Shown here piece after piece: positions 8,991 to 18,251 of a stretch of DNA of 64,000 nt. The notes under the pieces were generated by a model. The model was not told the DNA's origin. It was given only the letters and a program-made list of their open reading frames with translations, and did no database searches. The stretch's first letter is position 1, and every line of letters starts with the position of its first letter. The position numbers and the translations under genes were made by a program. The DNA is from Candidatus Muiribacterium halophilum. Lineage in GTDB: Bacteria > Muiribacteriota > Muiribacteriia > Muiribacteriales > Muiribacteriaceae. The DNA lies in the NCBI GenBank assembly GCA_023228995.1, contig JALOAD010000001.1, positions 108,118 to 172,117 on the forward strand. The letters run 5' to 3'.

Positions 8991-9657
8991 TAATTTTACC
9001 TCCTTTAAAAAAATCATCAAATATATTGACTAATTGTTCTTTAAGTGTGTTTAATGATACAAAATAAGGATCAAGAGATGATATTTTATCGCATATTGGA
9101 TTATATTTTCCATCAAGCCCCATAAGCCATTGTCTAAAATCATCAACATTATCTTTAGTTCTTCTTCTTGCATCAATAAAATGATAAAATATAGAGCTTG
9201 TTGACATTTCTTTGATTACTTCAGAAAACTTTGAAGGATCTTTTAATGCAATATTCGTATCAAAAACAACAATATGAGATTTTTTAAAATGAAATTTATT
9301 TTGCGGTCTAACAAAATTAATCCATTCATCCTCATCTAATCTCTCTTGAATAGTATCAACTAATTCATTTCTTAATTCATCAAGTAAACCAAAATCTGTA
9401 GGATCAACAACAGATAATCTTTCTGCAAGTATTGAATCATGCAGAGAACTTTTTACCCATAAAGCAAATTCGTTATTATATTCACTATCCATAAATCTTG
9501 GTTTTAACAACATACCCCAAAAATGATAATAAATACTACCTTGATCAATATTTTGAATAATATCTTTTAACTCTCTTAGGTTATGAGCTTTTTTCCCTGT
9601 AGCAATAGCAACAAGAGCACAATCTTTGACATTGAATGCTGGGGTTTCTTTAATCAT
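8983..9657 (-). CDS. DUF5752 family protein, first gene of the trehalose operon
   Basis: This is a 224-residue soluble protein. It is built of two related helical halves. The first (about 35-110) has GSIYYHFWGMLLKPRF, NNEFALWVKSSLHDSILAERL and LRNELVDTIQERL. The second (about 150-220) has SSIFYHFIDARRRTKDN, DDFRQWLM and LKEQLVNIFDDFF. This matches the DUF5752 pattern as remembered; that family is often encoded beside trehalose synthases, but its function is unknown. It shares an 8-bp stop/start overlap with treT. The GGGGAGGA ribosome site upstream supports the start. A regulatory or chaperone role for TreT is only inferred from context. Confidence 0.75.
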   Translation of the reverse strand: MIKETPAFNVKDCALVAIATGKKAHNLRELKDIIQNIDQGSIYYHFWGMLLKPRFMDSEYNNEFALWVKSSLHDSILAERLSVVDPTDFGLLDELRNELVDTIQERLDEDEWINFVRPQNKFHFKKSHIVVFDTNIALKDPSKFSEVIKEMSTSSIFYHFIDARRRTKDNVDDFRQWLMGLDGKYNPICDKISSLDPYFVSLNTLKEQLVNIFDDFFKGGKINE

Positions 9658-9684
9658 TTACAATATCCTCCCCTTTTTTAATAT

Positions 9685-9712
9685 AAAAAACCTAATAAAT
9701 CACAGGTTTTTT
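9685..9712. promoter_or_regulatory. Hairpin with A/T-run flanks in the divergent intergenic region
   Basis: AAAAAACCT and AGGTTTTTT form a 9-bp stem with a loop of about 10 bases. The shape is that of an intrinsic terminator in either direction. It sits about 30 bp upstream of the DUF5752 start and about 110 bp upstream of the rightward gene. It may be a leader attenuator or shield the two divergent units. No experimental support. Confidence 0.35.
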
Positions 9713-9825
9713 ATAAATTATAACACAAAAAAGTATATTTAACAAAAACTATCAGCTAGTTCCAACCATTTTATTAATTATAATATTCCTTATGGTTTAT
9801 TTGAGGTTTATTATTTTTATTGAAT

Positions 9826-11139
9826 ATGCCAAAGTTCAACAAAAACTTATGTTTTACCGATTTAAGGCTAATGCGAAATTTTTTTATAATATTTTTTATT
9901 TTTATACTTTTGTTTTTATCATTATTTAATACTGTTAAATACCATGTTATTAAATTTAATGATTTCTCAAAAGCTAGACAAGATTATCTTGAAGCTGCTT
10001 TTTATATTGAATATTATGGGAATTTTTTAAAAACTGGAAATCAATCCGATAAGTTTTTAAATATAATAAAGTATTTTGGAGAAAAAAAAGATATAGATAG
10101 ATTAAAAAATTTAGTTAAATCAAAAAATATTTCTCATAAAACAAGATCACTTATATTTATTGAAATGTTCAGATACTATAGAAATGTTAATTTTCCCCAT
10201 CTTGGTGAACCATATCTTGAAAAAGCTCTTGAAAATATACAAAATTCAGGTGATATAAAGGAAAAACTTGAAATATTCACATTAGCTGTACAAGATTATA
10301 AAAATATTTTCAAACAGCAGCAAAGTGAAATTAATGAAGAAAAAGTTATTGAACTGTTAAATAAATACTCGTATTTTGATTATTCTGATAATCCTGATGT
10401 TTTTTTTAAAGCTTGTTTTGCAGTTAAAGAAAATAATTTTGATAAAATTCAATCAATAAAAGATATTGAAAAATATTTCATAGAAAGTAATTTAATAGAA
10501 AATAACTTTCTGAAACTTTCAGATTTTTATTTTTATTATTCAAAATATATACCAGATAAAATCACAAAATCACAAAAGAATAAAATCAAAAATTTATTAA
10601 AAACTCTAATTTCAAAAAAATCTTTAACACCTGAAGAAATATTCGTGATGACAAATCTATTATACGCAAATATGAAAATAGAAAATAATCTTGATACTTT
10701 CAATTATTTAAAAAAATATTTTGAAAACAATTACTTTGACGAAAGAATTATTGATGTTTTCAAATTATGTGTAGAACAAGAACAGGAAAAATGTACTAAA
10801 TATATATATGACAACTTAACTTTAAAATATGAAGTTTCACAGTATTATTTATCATCAATAATGGGTAATAAATTAATTGAAACAAATAAACATATTAAAG
10901 CAGTAAAGGAAATATACAGAACATATCAGGATTTTAAAGATTCTGAGGAGAAAAACCCTGAATATATAATGTTTCTTGCTAAAATCGGAGAAATCGACAA
11001 AGCAATAGAATGTTCACAATTTTATCATGACAGCATGACCTTAGCAGAGATCGGGAATCAAATGATAAAATACAAAAAAAGAGCTACACCAAATTCAAAT
11101 AAAATTCTAAGAGAAATTCTTCAAAAGTATGATAAATAA
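9826..11139 (+). CDS. Membrane-anchored helical-repeat protein of unknown function
   Basis: The gene encodes about 437 residues with one N-terminal membrane segment (FFIIFFIFILLFLSLF, roughly residues 18-35). A long outside or periplasmic region follows that looks entirely alpha-helical. Repeated helix pairs rich in Tyr, Phe, Asn and Lys suggest TPR- or SEL1-like repeats, but no canonical motif can be counted with confidence. The start is uncertain: TTG at 9820, ATG at 9826 and ATG at 9871 are in frame, and only a distant GAGG precedes the first two. It is an isolated rightward gene between leftward units. No family was recognised. Confidence 0.65.
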   Translation: MPKFNKNLCFTDLRLMRNFFIIFFIFILLFLSLFNTVKYHVIKFNDFSKARQDYLEAAFYIEYYGNFLKTGNQSDKFLNIIKYFGEKKDIDRLKNLVKSKNISHKTRSLIFIEMFRYYRNVNFPHLGEPYLEKALENIQNSGDIKEKLEIFTLAVQDYKNIFKQQQSEINEEKVIELLNKYSYFDYSDNPDVFFKACFAVKENNFDKIQSIKDIEKYFIESNLIENNFLKLSDFYFYYSKYIPDKITKSQKNKIKNLLKTLISKKSLTPEEIFVMTNLLYANMKIENNLDTFNYLKKYFENNYFDERIIDVFKLCVEQEQEKCTKYIYDNLTLKYEVSQYYLSSIMGNKLIETNKHIKAVKEIYRTYQDFKDSEEKNPEYIMFLAKIGEIDKAIECSQFYHDSMTLAEIGNQMIKYKKRATPNSNKILREILQKYDK

Positions 11140-11167
11140 TTGAGTCTTCTGATTAAATAAACAAAAA

Positions 11168-12046
11168 TCATTCTTCATCTTCTTTAAGCTGTCTAAAACC
11201 TCTACCCATAACACTAAATGCTTCTGTTACAACAACAAATGCCATTGGATCAAACATATTAATAATACCTTTAAGTTCAAATATTTGTCTTTTTCCAATA
11301 ACAATCATAAGCATTTTTTTATCATTTTCAGAATACATGCCTTTTACTTCAAGCTGAGTAACTCCTCTTTGAAGTTTACCCATAACAGTTTCACCAATTA
11401 TTTGATATTGATCTGAAATAACATAAACAACTCTTGAATAATTAAGTCCACTCTGAACCATATCAACAATTTTTGAATTAAAAAATATTGTAATTATACC
11501 ATAAAGTGAAAATTCAAAATTTCCTAAAAACACTCCTGCCGAAATAGCAATAGCTGGATCAATAACAGAAAGAACACGCCCAATTGAAATTTTAAGATAT
11601 TTTGAAAGAACCTGAGCAAGTATATCAGTCCCGCCTGTACTTCCACCAACTTTTATTACAACTCCCATTCCAAGACCTGTAAGAACACCTCCAAAAAGAC
11701 ATGCAAGCATTCTATCTTCAGTAACATGAAATAAATGATTATATTTTAGCATAATTTCTATAACAACAGGTTGAAGTAAAACAACATATAAAGTTTTAAT
11801 AGAAGATGATGAACCAAGAACTTTATATTGTATAATCATCAAAATTGCATTAATCACAATAAGAGTAACTGAAACAGGTATTCCTAAGGTATAAAATAAA
11901 ATAGTACAAACACCTGTCAAACCTCCTCCAACAATCTTATTTGGAAGAAGAAAATAAACATATCCGACAAGATAAATAATAAATCCAAAATTTAATAAAA
12001 TAAAATCAAAAAGAGTTTGATACAATGGCTTTTTATATGTATGCAT
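11168..12046 (-). CDS. YitT family membrane protein (DUF161 + DUF2179)
   Basis: This ~292-residue protein has five to six hydrophobic segments in the first 210 residues, with the family phrases LPNKIVGGGLTGV, GLGMGVVIKVGGSTGGTDI and IDPAIAISAGVFLG. A C-terminal DUF2179 domain follows (GVTQLEVKGMYSENDKKML, IINMFDPMAFV). YitT proteins are integral membrane proteins of unsettled function. The open frame extends to 12094, but GGAGATAGC just before the ATG at 12046 (MHTYKKP) supports the shorter form. It is convergent with the preceding rightward gene, 28 bp away. Confidence 0.88.
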   Translation of the reverse strand: MHTYKKPLYQTLFDFILLNFGFIIYLVGYVYFLLPNKIVGGGLTGVCTILFYTLGIPVSVTLIVINAILMIIQYKVLGSSSSIKTLYVVLLQPVVIEIMLKYNHLFHVTEDRMLACLFGGVLTGLGMGVVIKVGGSTGGTDILAQVLSKYLKISIGRVLSVIDPAIAISAGVFLGNFEFSLYGIITIFFNSKIVDMVQSGLNYSRVVYVISDQYQIIGETVMGKLQRGVTQLEVKGMYSENDKKMLMIVIGKRQIFELKGIINMFDPMAFVVVTEAFSVMGRGFRQLKEDEE

Positions 12047-12216
12047 GCTATCTCCATAATGCTTTAACAACATTCTGCAATAACACTCAACCATTTTTTT
12101 ATGTAAAAAGCAAGCAAATTAATAATATTTTCAAATATTGTTCTATGTACCAAAAAAAATATATTAATTAACAGAAAATTTTAGAAGTTTTTATCCCTAT
12201 ATCCCCTTCACTTTTT

Positions 12217-13047
12217 TTAAAACTTTGTAAAAAAGTTTTTAGATATTGTAATGAGAATTTTATAAAAAAGATAAAACACAATAAATGGAATAACAAATAT
12301 ATCAAGAAAAAATACAATTGAAAATGTAAGTATTGAATCTAATATTTCAAGACCTTTATTAGCCATATTATTTAATTTTAATGTTATTTTTTCAATTAAA
12401 TCAAGCGAAACGCTTTCTTCTTTAAGATTTTTTACATCAAGACTATTAACTTCATCTGAAAAATCACCAATATTTTTTTCATAATTTTGTGCGTATTTAG
12501 TAGTTATTAGAGATGAAAATTTCCCTGATATATAGACTGTTGTAGGAAATACAATGTAAAACATAGTTATAACAAGAAAAATAAATAAAGATATTTTTTT
12601 TACTTTTTCAAATTTATACTTTTTAATATCAAAAAACTGTATTATTACACAAAACATAACAATTCCAAATAACAAACTATTCCAATCCCCAGAAATACTT
12701 CTTAAAATTATCATGCTTTTTATAACAATCATGCTAAAAAAAGAAATTTTCCAACCATAATCAACAACATCAAGCACACTTTGAACAATATCACCAATCT
12801 CAATTTGACTACCCATTGAGCCTTTTAAAATAAAATTTACACCACCTTCCATAGTAATTGAACTGCCTTCAATAATGCTCAAAGTAGTCTTTATACCGGT
12901 TAATAATGTAAATGTAGTTATACTTCTTTTCATCAAAGTATCAAGATAATTACCAGAACCATTCATAACAAAAGGAACAAAACAATGCTGAATTATAAAC
13001 ATTATTATCAAAGCTGGAATAATCTTTTTTAAAATCTCATGCTTCAT
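12217..13047 (-). CDS. Unrecognised multi-pass membrane protein downstream of the Wadjet operon
   Basis: This 276-residue protein has about five strongly hydrophobic segments: residues 9-28, 100-115, 120-140, 150-172 and a C-terminal pair from about 240. A charged, Asn/Lys-rich soluble loop lies between about 180 and 235. The start has GAGGG upstream. It lies 102 bp downstream of jetC on the same strand, so it may be transcribed with the defence operon. It resembles no known Wadjet subunit, and the gap holds small TATACG-type repeats. It could equally be an unrelated housekeeping membrane protein. Confidence 0.7.
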   Translation of the reverse strand: MKHEILKKIIPALIIMFIIQHCFVPFVMNGSGNYLDTLMKRSITTFTLLTGIKTTLSIIEGSSITMEGGVNFILKGSMGSQIEIGDIVQSVLDVVDYGWKISFFSMIVIKSMIILRSISGDWNSLLFGIVMFCVIIQFFDIKKYKFEKVKKISLFIFLVITMFYIVFPTTVYISGKFSSLITTKYAQNYEKNIGDFSDEVNSLDVKNLKEESVSLDLIEKITLKLNNMANKGLEILDSILTFSIVFFLDIFVIPFIVFYLFYKILITISKNFFTKF

Positions 13048-13149
13048 AAAACCCTCTTTATGTGTTTTAAAGTTTCTATACCGATTTTATACGTTTTTAT
13101 ACGCTTCACATAATGCTTCTTAAATTATTATAACATAAATTGTTTTACT

Positions 13150-16100
13150 TCAAAACAATTGTTGATTTTCTAATTTTTCTGTTCTAAATATTGATTTTTC
13201 AAGATTTTCATCCAAAGATATATTTTCAGAGTTTTTTATTTGTCTATCAATTTTCAAATATTCATCTTTTTCAAAAGTGCTTTTTTTAATTTTAAGCATA
13301 TAAATTAGATTAAAACAGTTAAATATTGAATTTTGTTTAAGATCAGATAAACATATAAGCTGAGTATTAAATTTTTTGGCAATTTCAAATAAAGGAATAA
13401 GAAGATGTTGACTTGATATTGGACCGAATGGATTGTCCATTATAAGTATTCTTGAATCTTTTCCTGCTAAATTCTCAGAATTATTTATCATAGTATTATT
13501 TCTTATATATGCCATTAAAGCTGATATAACTGCAAAAAATACTACAAATTTTTCACCACCAGAATTTTCACTTATTGCACTTTCCCATTTTTTCCAACGA
13601 TTATTTGCTGTATTAAGATCAATTTTATAAACACTTACTGGAATTGAATTTCTTCCTGAATACTGATTTATCAATTCTCTTGTAGACATTAATCTAAAAA
13701 TACTTTTATTTATTTTTTCGTTTTCATAATTTTGTCTTTTTTCTTCTCTAATATTTTGTATACAAGAATCAATATATTTTTCTATTCTTTTTTTAGCATT
13801 TTCTTCATTATCAATATCTGTGTTTATCTTTATCATCTGAATTGGTCTGATTTTTTCTGATAATTTCACAGAAGATGATAATGCTATTTTACCAAGTTCT
13901 TCAAATACTCTTTGAGCATGCACAAAACATTGAAATACAACATCATTTCTATTTTTTTCAACATTTTCAAGTCTTATTCTATTTATTTCTATTAATTCAC
14001 TTATTTTTATTATATAATCTTTTAATCTTTCAAAAAGATAATAATATTCATTGTATTTTTTATTTTTCCTTTCAATCATACTATCAATTGAAGTAAAAAG
14101 ATTATCTATATTTTGATTTTTATGTTTAAATTCAGATCTTAATAATGAATAATTACCAATAAGCTGTTTTTCTTCATTATCCATTTGTTCTTTAAACAAT
14201 TTATAATTACTTTCAAGATTTTTATAAATTATTTCAATGTTATCTTTTATATCAAATTCAATTATAGAGCTTGAAGGTAAATTTAAAATATCAATTCTTT
14301 GTTTAATTTTTTTAAATTCAGCAATTTCTTTTCTTAACTTTTTTTCAAGTAATATGTAATCTTTGCGATTTGAATTAATTGTATTTTTTCTTGCAATAAA
14401 ATCTTGTTTGATATTTTCTCTTGGACAAGCTTTATCATAATCTAATCTTTCAATTTCCTTAAAAGCTTGTTCTTTCCCTCTATTTTCAGAACTTATATCT
14501 TTATCAACTATATTATAATCAGATATAATAGAATTTAGTTTATTATTTTGTAAATAGATATCAATTTCTGTTTTTTCTTCAATTTCTATGTTATATTCAA
14601 TGTTATTCACTTCTTCTTCGTTAAATTTAAATCTTGAAAGTTCTTTTGTAAATTCTGATATTTCATTAATTGATTTTTCTTTTAAGATTATTAATGCTGA
14701 AAAATCTTTTGAATATTCTTTTTTCAAATTCTCATATATACTTAAAAGTTCTTCAATATTTTCTTTGAGTATTTCAGATTTTTCTTGAGCATTTGAGAAT
14801 TTTAATTTATATTTTTCACATTCTGTTAATTTATTTTTTATAATTTCAATATTTTTATTTAATCCTGAAATTTCATTATTTATTTTTATAATTTCATTTT
14901 CATTTAATAAAATATCTTTATTGAGTTTTTCTATTGTTTTTTGAAGATTTTTTCTTTTTTCTAATATTCTGACATATTCTGAATCTTTCACTATAAATTC
15001 ATTGAAATCATGTAATTTGACATTTAATAAATTGAGTTTATTTTGTTTTTCATTTAATTTATTTATATTATTCCTGATATTTATTTCTGCATTTTTATTT
15101 TCATTATTTAAAATTTCAATTTTTTTTTCTATTTCATTAGTTTTTTGTAATAAATCTCTTTCATTTTTTTCAGCTTGATATAAAAAATCCTCTTTATAAT
15201 CAAATTCTTGAAGAATTCTAAAATCATTTGATGCAATATTATAAGAATTAGCAATATCCTTATATATATTTTCAAGAGATTTTTTTTCATTTTCTTTTTC
15301 ATTAAGAAATTTTTCAGTTTTATCAATTTCAAATATTCGTTTTTCAACATTAACAATAAAATTCAAATCTTCATTGATTTTAATAAATACATTATTGTTT
15401 TCAAAATCAACATTTGTATTTTCATAAAAAAATAAAGGAATTGAACTTTTAATAAATTTATCTTTAAATACATCTTTAACTTTATTAATTTGATCTTTTT
15501 TTAATATAATTGAATAAGCAAGAAGAGGATTTTTTTCAAGTAAAGAATTTCTATTATCTTTTTTTTGATTTTTAATAAAATTCTCACCAGTTTCAAATTC
15601 AATATTATTATTAATCAAAATATCAATTATATTTTGATCTATATGAAGAGAATTTTGTTTAATTCCTTTAATAATATTTTCAATTAATTTTATATCAGAA
15701 GAAAGTTCTTTTTTTCTATTATCATAATCAATAAGAATATTTTTAAATTCAAATTCAATATGTTTTTTATCAAAAATTCTTTGTTTTTTTAATTCATATT
15801 TTTTTAATATTTCATAAGATTTATCTCTTTTATCTGTGAATAATGCAATTTCATCTATTTTTTTTTGATAAAGTAAAATATTATCTCTAACTTTATTAGA
15901 AAAGTCTTTGATTAAATCAGAATTATTTTGCAATTTATTTTCTAATTTTAAATTTTGCTCATTTATTTGTAAAATCTCATTATTATGATTTGCAATTTTA
16001 TTTTCAATTTCACTTATAAATAAATTAAACTCATCTATATCAATCTGCCCAAGAATATTTCTTAATATTTTAACATTATTATTTTTTTCAAAATCCAATT

Positions 16101-17559
16101 GATATTTTTCAAATATAATAGCTTTTTCATTTACAGAACCAAGACTAATATTAGAAGAATTAATTGTTTTTTTAAATTCTTTTTGTTTAATTAAAATTTC
16201 TTCAAGATTTTGCTTTGAAATTTGTTTATTATTTTCAATATTTTTATATTGATTTTGTAAATTTACAATTCTTTCATCAAACTTTATTTTTAGAGAATAT
16301 TCAATATGAGATAATCTTTCTTGTATATTGGAATTTTTTTCAAGACTTAAAATTTTTTCATTATAACCTTTTAAATCATTTTCACAATTGATTTTTTTAT
16401 CATAAATCTTTTTAAATCGAAGTTTTTCAAGAAATATATTAAGTTTTTTTATATTATCTTTTAAAATATTAATCTTTTCTAATAATGTGATTTTTCTTTT
16501 TTCCAAAATTTCAAGCTTATCAACAGAATTATAATAATCAAGACTTCTTTCTTCATAATCAATATTTTTAAGAGAATATTCAGCTTGAATTAAAAATTTA
16601 GAAATATCATTTTCCTCTTTTTCAAGTTGTTCTATTTTATCACTTAAAATATTTTCAATATATTTAATTTTCTTTTCAGTATTTTCTTTATTTTCAATAA
16701 TTGCAGTAAAAATCTCAATATCTTTTGAAAAATCCTCAAGTTTTTCTGAAAAATTCTGCAAAAGCTCTTTTTCAATAAGAAATTCCTCATTTCTAATTAT
16801 TTCATCAACAAGATTAGACATCATTTGTCCAAGATGCCCAGCTTGATTTTTATCTTTATAGAAAACCTTTAATATTGTTTTATTTAAAAACCATTCATTA
16901 ATCAATTGATCTGAATTTTTACATTTTTGAAAAATCTCATCAAGACCACCTTCACTATCATTTATACCAATGATTATATTTTTCCATTCATCCTGAGAAA
17001 TTCCATATTCAGATAAATGCTCTCTATATTCTTCCATATTTTCCTGAGAAAATATCCTAAAATCCATTGAAGATTTTTTAGCTCTTTCATCAGCAAATTC
17101 TCTAGCTTTTTTATAATTCATAACATTAATAACATTTCCTTTCCTAGCAGAAAAACCAATATTACTAATATCATAAGAATTTGACTGTGAATATTTTGAT
17201 GTAAACATAAAAAATCTAAGCCTTGAGTTTTTTTCTCCATCCATTCCATGAAACTCATGATTTTCACAAACAATACCTGTTAAAAGATAATCAGAAGAAT
17301 AATCAAGTTTCCATTCTATCATTATAAAACAAGGTAATTTAGAAGTTTTAAAAAAATCAGCAAATTTTCTACCTTGAATCTTTGCCCCAGGTACAATTGG
17401 TTGAAGCATAACTTGAACAAGAACACTCTTTCCTCCACCATTTGCAAGACTTAAAAGAGCATTTTCACCTTTATAAAAATCAAACATTTCATCAGTAATA
17501 TGTCTTGTAAAATTATTATATGAAAAATTAAGAACTCTTATTCGATTGATTTTAGGCAT
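13150..17559 (-). CDS. jetC: Wadjet system SMC-like ATPase JetC (MukB-like)
   Basis: This 1469-residue protein has the split ATPase layout of MukB/SMC proteins. A Walker A, SLANGGGKS (residues 37-45), is in the N-terminal head. More than 1000 residues of Lys/Glu/Asn/Ile-rich coiled coil follow, with a likely hinge in the middle. The C-terminal head has signature SGGEK (about 1333) and Walker B ILIMDNPFGPISS (Asp 1375). The position after the Walker B Asp is Asn, not the Glu usual in SMCs. In Wadjet systems JetC with JetA and JetB forms a loop-extruding complex that recognises circular plasmids for cleavage by JetD. It overlaps jetB by TAATG. Length and partner types argue against Wadjet type I. 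Confidence 0.9.
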   Translation of the reverse strand: MPKINRIRVLNFSYNNFTRHITDEMFDFYKGENALLSLANGGGKSVLVQVMLQPIVPGAKIQGRKFADFFKTSKLPCFIMIEWKLDYSSDYLLTGIVCENHEFHGMDGEKNSRLRFFMFTSKYSQSNSYDISNIGFSARKGNVINVMNYKKAREFADERAKKSSMDFRIFSQENMEEYREHLSEYGISQDEWKNIIIGINDSEGGLDEIFQKCKNSDQLINEWFLNKTILKVFYKDKNQAGHLGQMMSNLVDEIIRNEEFLIEKELLQNFSEKLEDFSKDIEIFTAIIENKENTEKKIKYIENILSDKIEQLEKEENDISKFLIQAEYSLKNIDYEERSLDYYNSVDKLEILEKRKITLLEKINILKDNIKKLNIFLEKLRFKKIYDKKINCENDLKGYNEKILSLEKNSNIQERLSHIEYSLKIKFDERIVNLQNQYKNIENNKQISKQNLEEILIKQKEFKKTINSSNISLGSVNEKAIIFEKYQLDFEKNNNVKILRNILGQIDIDEFNLFISEIENKIANHNNEILQINEQNLKLENKLQNNSDLIKDFSNKVRDNILLYQKKIDEIALFTDKRDKSYEILKKYELKKQRIFDKKHIEFEFKNILIDYDNRKKELSSDIKLIENIIKGIKQNSLHIDQNIIDILINNNIEFETGENFIKNQKKDNRNSLLEKNPLLAYSIILKKDQINKVKDVFKDKFIKSSIPLFFYENTNVDFENNNVFIKINEDLNFIVNVEKRIFEIDKTEKFLNEKENEKKSLENIYKDIANSYNIASNDFRILQEFDYKEDFLYQAEKNERDLLQKTNEIEKKIEILNNENKNAEINIRNNINKLNEKQNKLNLLNVKLHDFNEFIVKDSEYVRILEKRKNLQKTIEKLNKDILLNENEIIKINNEISGLNKNIEIIKNKLTECEKYKLKFSNAQEKSEILKENIEELLSIYENLKKEYSKDFSALIILKEKSINEISEFTKELSRFKFNEEEVNNIEYNIEIEEKTEIDIYLQNNKLNSIISDYNIVDKDISSENRGKEQAFKEIERLDYDKACPRENIKQDFIARKNTINSNRKDYILLEKKLRKEIAEFKKIKQRIDILNLPSSSIIEFDIKDNIEIIYKNLESNYKLFKEQMDNEEKQLIGNYSLLRSEFKHKNQNIDNLFTSIDSMIERKNKKYNEYYYLFERLKDYIIKISELIEINRIRLENVEKNRNDVVFQCFVHAQRVFEELGKIALSSSVKLSEKIRPIQMIKINTDIDNEENAKKRIEKYIDSCIQNIREEKRQNYENEKINKSIFRLMSTRELINQYSGRNSIPVSVYKIDLNTANNRWKKWESAISENSGGEKFVVFFAVISALMAYIRNNTMINNSENLAGKDSRILIMDNPFGPISSQHLLIPLFEIAKKFNTQLICLSDLKQNSIFNCFNLIYMLKIKKSTFEKDEYLKIDRQIKNSENISLDENLEKSIFRTEKLENQQLF

Positions 17560-18251
17560 TATATTGCATCCTCAAATATTTCTCTAATATCTTTAACTCT
17601 ATCCTGATCAAGATAATAATTTATCATTATATCATCAAGCTTAGATGTAGATCTAATTTCTCTATTATCATCAAGTATAATAATAAGATCTTCTTTTTGC
17701 ATAAATCTTGCAGCTTTAATAACAGTATAAGTTTTAGTTTTTCTTGAATTTTCATCATATCCTTGTTTTGAATCCCATTCTTGAGCTATTTTTATAAAAT
17801 TAATACTATATTTTTCTTCCATTTTTTCATAATCTTCCGAATTTGAAAGAATACGAATAAATCTTTCATCAAGTTTTTCAACAATTTCATGAATTCTAAT
17901 AAAATCTCTTTGTTTTGGATTACGATTTTTACCACCATAAAAAATATGAAGAATAAACATAGATATATACGAATTAAGAAATACATCAACAAGTCTTGCA
18001 TCACTTCCTAACCATTCTCTCATATTTTTAGAAGTCCATCCCAAAAGATCATTTGAAGAATTCGGGATAATATAAGCTATATGAGAAAGTTCAACAATAT
18101 CAAATTCAAAAACTTCTTCAAAATCATATAGAATAGTTCTAATATCAGGATTTTTAAATTCAATAAATAATTCAAGATCATTATCCTTAGATAATTCACC
18201 TTTTTTTAGAAGTATTCTAAATATATTAAGAGCTGTTTTTAATTCACTCAT
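17559..18251 (-). CDS. jetB: Wadjet accessory subunit JetB (KITE/MukE-like)
   Basis: This is a 230-residue, mostly helical protein between the JetA-like and JetC-like genes. Its position and size fit the MukE/KITE-type subunit that dimerises and clamps the SMC heads. The ordering of features fits the DUF6063-type JetB as I remember it: FEEVFEFDIVELSHIAYIIPNS early, a central helical region, then YTVIKAARFMQKEDLIIILDDN. It does not look like DUF4194 of type I. The start ATG overlaps the jetA stop (ATGA), and its stop overlaps the jetC start (TAATG). Both junctions imply coupled translation and fixed stoichiometry. Confidence 0.82.
   Translation of the reverse strand: MSELKTALNIFRILLKKGELSKDNDLELFIEFKNPDIRTILYDFEEVFEFDIVELSHIAYIIPNSSNDLLGWTSKNMREWLGSDARLVDVFLNSYISMFILHIFYGGKNRNPKQRDFIRIHEIVEKLDERFIRILSNSEDYEKMEEKYSINFIKIAQEWDSKQGYDENSRKTKTYTVIKAARFMQKEDLIIILDDNREIRSTSKLDDIMINYYLDQDRVKDIREIFEDAI

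Noticed and set aside
13875-14096. Short plus-strand frames inside jetC
   Set aside because: They are shadows of the coiled-coil coding sequence, with Phe/Leu-rich antisense composition.
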